A DNA stretch of 64,000 nt from Bacteroides uniformis (GTDB taxonomy: Bacteria > Bacteroidota > Bacteroidia > Bacteroidales > Bacteroidaceae): contig NZ_CP102263.1 of the NCBI RefSeq assembly GCF_025147485.1, positions 571,501 through 635,500 of the forward strand. The letters are read 5' to 3'. Positions 60,852-64,000 of this stretch are shown in pieces. Each line of letters opens with the position of its first letter. The first letter of the stretch is position 1. The notes beneath the pieces were generated by a model, which was not told the DNA's origin, did not search any database, and was given only the letters and a program-made list of their open reading frames with translations. The translations under genes were made by a program, and so were the position numbers.

Positions 60852-62666
60852 TTACCAGCCTGGGTTCTGCTCTAACTTAATAGAAGAATCTCCCAGTTGT
60901 TCACTCTTACTGTTATACAAGGATATCTGTCCTGTCGGGATAGGATAAAGATAATCTTTTTCTCCATAAGTACGCAATAATGAAGAAACCTGGATAGGTT
61001 TGATATAACCTGAATTACCTTCACGATCCAAAAGAATGTCTTTCAAATCATCAATGGTATATGACGTTCCGTTAGCTTGGTTATATTCTTTCAAATAAGC
61101 TTCCTTATCCAACCATGCCCCCAAGTTTAACTTTTTGTTAATCTTCATATCCGCATAATGCAATTTTCCCCAACGGCGAATATCATCGAAGCGAATGCCT
61201 TCATACACCAATTCGATGCGTCTTTCACGACGTACTTCCCAAAGGATAGGCGAAACTTCATAGTCACCAACCACTTCGGAGTTTCCTAAATCACGATCTG
61301 GGTCATTGATAATCACCCCATTCACACTAAAGTTCTTACCACTTAATGTAACAGCAGGCATGTTTACAGAAGCCCTCTTACGAATTTCATTAATTGTAAT
61401 ATCCAAATCTTTTTGTGACAAGGTATAAGCTCCCATATCATTTAATTCAGCAGCAGCCTCCAAATAATTCAATAGCACCTCATTCAGTTTCATAATAGGT
61501 GCGTCGGTTGTATTAGTATTACTCTGTCCTGCAGCAGTATTGAATAAATCTTCGTTAACAAAACGAGTACCAAAATAACCTCCAATACCATATACCGCAC
61601 CTGCAATACCATTTAAACGTACACCTTCAAGATCAATATTGGCTGCCAAACGTGGGTCGCGGTCAGTCATTTCATCCTTGAAAACCTTATCACCTTTAAA
61701 TACTGTATTTCCGTCTTGATGAATAGGCAACCCATTAGTTGTCAAATAGCTATCAACCAAATCCTTAGAAGGTCCATTGCCCAATGTTTGTTCTGATTGC
61801 CATGACATTTCAGCATGAGTAAGAATACCTTCCACATAAGAACGATATAATATCATTTCAGGATTACCAGCCAAGTCCAGTGAAATAGTCAATGCTTTGT
61901 AATCACTAGAAATTTTATATTTTTGCGCAGACATTACTCTATTCGCGGCAGTCTTTGCAGCCTCTAAATACTTCTTTGCCAATTCTGTATTTCCCTCACG
62001 ATACTTCTGCCAGGTTCCCTCAAATAACATAATACGAGACTCAAAAGCATTCACCACATGCCGATTTACACAAAGCCCATCTGTTCCATCAGCCTCTTTT
62101 ACATTGTCTGCAGCAAATTCCAAGTCTTCCAACACTTTATCCATTACAAAATCTCTGGAATCTCTCCCTTTATAAAGAGCTTTTTCATCCGTATTATCTA
62201 CAACATGGTCATAATATGGAACATCACCAAACATCCTTACCAAACGAGCATATTCCATACCACGGAAGAAGCGTGCTACGCCTATCCAATGGTTCTTAAC
62301 GCTCTCAGGCAAGGTGGAATTTACAAGTCCGTCACACACAAGGTTAATACGGCGAACGTTTGCAAAAGACCAGTCGGCACTAGTTGCAGGGGCTGTATTT
62401 GTAAAGAAAGTCGCTTCTTTCTGCGCCAAATCATCTACCCAATTAGCAACATTAGTTCCGTCGAAAAAATCCGATTTCACCCAACCGCTTTGATAACCGG
62501 TAAAATAAATATCATACCATCCATATATCGTAGAGCGAATATTATTCTCACTATTATAGAAATCTGCACTATTCTCTATCTGATCCATAGGCGGACGATC
62601 CAGAAAGTCCGAGCAGGAAGAGAGACCAGCAGCCAATGCTAAAACTGCAAATATTTTTGTTTTCAT
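60852..62666 (-). CDS. SusD/RagB family nutrient-binding lipoprotein
   Basis: 604 aa from the ATG at 62666. It has a lipoprotein signal (LSSCSDFLDRPP) and the TPR-rich SusD fold, with NHWIGVARFFRGMEYARLVR and the C-terminal YPIPTGQ(I)-like ending typical of the family. It sits on the outer membrane as the lid of the SusC-like transporter encoded upstream. No glycoside hydrolase is seen in this window, so the substrate is unknown. Confidence 0.93.
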   Translation of the reverse strand: MKTKIFAVLALAAGLSSCSDFLDRPPMDQIENSADFYNSENNIRSTIYGWYDIYFTGYQSGWVKSDFFDGTNVANWVDDLAQKEATFFTNTAPATSADWSFANVRRINLVCDGLVNSTLPESVKNHWIGVARFFRGMEYARLVRMFGDVPYYDHVVDNTDEKALYKGRDSRDFVMDKVLEDLEFAADNVKEADGTDGLCVNRHVVNAFESRIMLFEGTWQKYREGNTELAKKYLEAAKTAANRVMSAQKYKISSDYKALTISLDLAGNPEMILYRSYVEGILTHAEMSWQSEQTLGNGPSKDLVDSYLTTNGLPIHQDGNTVFKGDKVFKDEMTDRDPRLAANIDLEGVRLNGIAGAVYGIGGYFGTRFVNEDLFNTAAGQSNTNTTDAPIMKLNEVLLNYLEAAAELNDMGAYTLSQKDLDITINEIRKRASVNMPAVTLSGKNFSVNGVIINDPDRDLGNSEVVGDYEVSPILWEVRRERRIELVYEGIRFDDIRRWGKLHYADMKINKKLNLGAWLDKEAYLKEYNQANGTSYTIDDLKDILLDREGNSGYIKPIQVSSLLRTYGEKDYLYPIPTGQISLYNSKSEQLGDSSIKLEQNPGW

Positions 62667-62673
62667 AATTTTA

Positions 62674-64000
62674 TTAGAATGTAAGTTGAACACCAAATGA
62701 AATAGATCTCATAAACGGATAACTCTTACCAAATTTGTACTCACCGTTAGAAGCAGCAGCTTTCTCTGTCGTTTCAGGGTCAACCGGAATATTAGTGTGA
62801 TCAAACTCGAACAAGTTTTCCGCACTAACATAAATACGACCACTTGTAAAAGTTATTACTTTCATCCATTTTTCCGGAACAGTATAACCTAATGTAATAT
62901 TCTTACAACGCAAATATGACATGTTCTGCAAATAACGAGTTTGACGCAGGAAATTCTGTCCGTTGTTTATCCAAGAGTGAGAAGTCGGTGTAGGATAGAA
63001 TGCATCTGTATTTTCAGGAGTCCAATAATCCATCTGATGCTCTAACCACCCTTCGCCTGGCATAAATCCCGGAATACCAGTTTGCCCAACAGCCCATACA
63101 TCTCTTGAGCCAATACCTTGGAAGAATGTGCTGAAGTCAAAATCCTTATATGTCAATGCTACAGAGAAACCGTATTCAAAGTTTGGTAAAGTATTACCAA
63201 TGCGTTTCAAGTCACCATGATCCTCCAAAGTCTGTTCACCATAAGTAATCTCACCATTACCGTCCAAATCTTTATATTTTACATCACCCGGACCATATTT
63301 GAATGCACCGGTTTCATACAATGCCTGCGAAGGTACTTTATTGGTATCAATAAACCATTTTCCATCTGCATCTTGATAGCAGTCTTCATATTGGAACAGA
63401 CGATCTGTCTCATATCCCCAGATTTCACCTATAATCTTGCCTTCGTAGTTACCATAAATATTCTTATTCGGGTTGTTATACTTCGTAATCTTTTCGCGAA
63501 TCTTAGATAAAGTTGCACGTGCTGTTAAACCAAGCCCACAAGCAAATCTTTTATTATAATCTATTGACAACTCAAAGCCGCGTCCTTGTAATTCCCCGGA
63601 ATTAACCTTAGGCATTGTTGTGCTTCCGAAAGTAGAAGGCAATGTTTCACCTGGTGAATGCATATCAGAAGTAGTACGCTGATACCAGTCAAAACTGACA
63701 CCAAGTTCATTATTGAAAAAACGGGCATCAAAACCCAGATCAATAGTAGTAACACGTTCCCAAGTCAATGACGGAGAAACAACGGAAGGAATACCAATAT
63801 AAGGTACTTGCTTACCATCAATCACCCAGCCCGAGGACTTATTTACAGACATTACAGAAAGGAAAGAGTTGGCAGCTACATCCTGATTACCAATTGTACC
63901 CCAAGAACCGCGTACTTTAAAATCAGAAAGAACTGGTTTTGCCCATTTCATAAAAGTTTCTTCACTTAAACGCCATCCAGCAGAAACAGAAGGAAACAGA
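62674..64000 (-). CDS. SusC/RagA TonB-dependent transporter (C-terminal part, cut by window)
   Basis: The barrel C-terminus of a SusC protein. The frame is open to the window edge (upstream residues read FPSVSAGWRLSEETF), so the start lies beyond 64000. Typical SusC stretches include FKVRGSWGTIGNQ, GFDARFFNNELGVSFDWYQR and the final aromatic RSISFGVQLTF. The SusD ATG follows 7 bp after its stop. Confidence 0.94.
   Translation of the reverse strand, partial: LFPSVSAGWRLSEETFMKWAKPVLSDFKVRGSWGTIGNQDVAANSFLSVMSVNKSSGWVIDGKQVPYIGIPSVVSPSLTWERVTTIDLGFDARFFNNELGVSFDWYQRTTSDMHSPGETLPSTFGSTTMPKVNSGELQGRGFELSIDYNKRFACGLGLTARATLSKIREKITKYNNPNKNIYGNYEGKIIGEIWGYETDRLFQYEDCYQDADGKWFIDTNKVPSQALYETGAFKYGPGDVKYKDLDGNGEITYGEQTLEDHGDLKRIGNTLPNFEYGFSVALTYKDFDFSTFFQGIGSRDVWAVGQTGIPGFMPGEGWLEHQMDYWTPENTDAFYPTPTSHSWINNGQNFLRQTRYLQNMSYLRCKNITLGYTVPEKWMKVITFTSGRIYVSAENLFEFDHTNIPVDPETTEKAAASNGEYKFGKSYPFMRSISFGVQLTF

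Overview
The window is a piece of a Bacteroides-type chromosome (order Bacteroidales). The gene content supports this: N-succinylornithine-type arginine synthesis, NigD-like lipoprotein, SusC/SusD pair, C10 streptopain-like protease, LolD, CdaA and LpxH. So do the promoters, which use the Bacteroides primary sigma signature (TTTG near -33, 19-20 bp, TAnnTTTG near -7) instead of the E. coli boxes. The species cannot be fixed from sequence reading alone. The species-core part uses G/C-rich third positions; the last about 5 kb is visibly more AT-rich.

Layout. 1-4.4 kb (+): argD, proC, an XRE-cupin regulator and an acyl-CoA synthetase. 4.5-5.9 kb: a PagL-like outer-membrane lipid A deacylase. 5.95-6.5 kb: an array of eight 22-23 bp dyad units, then tRNA-Leu(TAA), tRNA-Gly(GCC) and a tRNA-Leu 3' remnant touching argH. 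6.5-10.4 kb (-): prmC-recX, pyrE, SRPBCC protein, argH. 10.4-17.6 kb (+): ribD, a DUF6242-like lipoprotein, uppS-bamA and two skp/ompH genes (envelope assembly). 17.7-22.3 kb (+): murI, then DUF2007-proB-proA-argF' (succinylornithine carbamoyltransferase with the diagnostic Pro90). 22.4-27.7 kb (-): rpmH, PASTA protein, rluD, ddl, acyltransferase, nigD-like, rhodanese lipoprotein. 27.9-30.4 kb (+): efp, GT2 glycosyltransferase, radC. 30.4-32.3 kb: a second 22-bp dyad array interrupted by an IS3-family element whose right end carries five 32-bp-spaced copies of its terminal motif. 32.4-35.7 kb (+): DUF59 Fe-S factor, lpxH, a fused YdjC-deacetylase/beta-lactamase protein and a 70-aa charged protein. 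35.8-39.6 kb (-): alkaline phosphatase, pta-ackA. 40-43 kb (+): lrgAB, DUF2156 and GNAT proteins. 43-47.6 kb (-): TldD/PmbA protease pair and folP-cdaA. 47.8-54.4 kb: murF, VanZ-like, Na+-symporter, HhH protein, outer-membrane receptor. 54.4-57.9 kb (-): CPA2 antiporter, tcdA-like, lolD-like. 58.1 kb: asd. 59.3-64 kb (-): AT-rich block with a C10 protease and a SusD plus partial SusC.

Functional themes are amino-acid synthesis from glutamate and aspartate (arginine and proline genes are paired at two separate loci), cell-envelope building (UppS, BamA, Skp, MurI, MurF, Ddl, LpxH, LolD) and acetate fermentation (Pta-AckA). The most unusual structures are non-coding: two arrays of degenerate hyphenated palindromes with the same 22-bp period but unrelated sequence, and the iterated right end of the IS.
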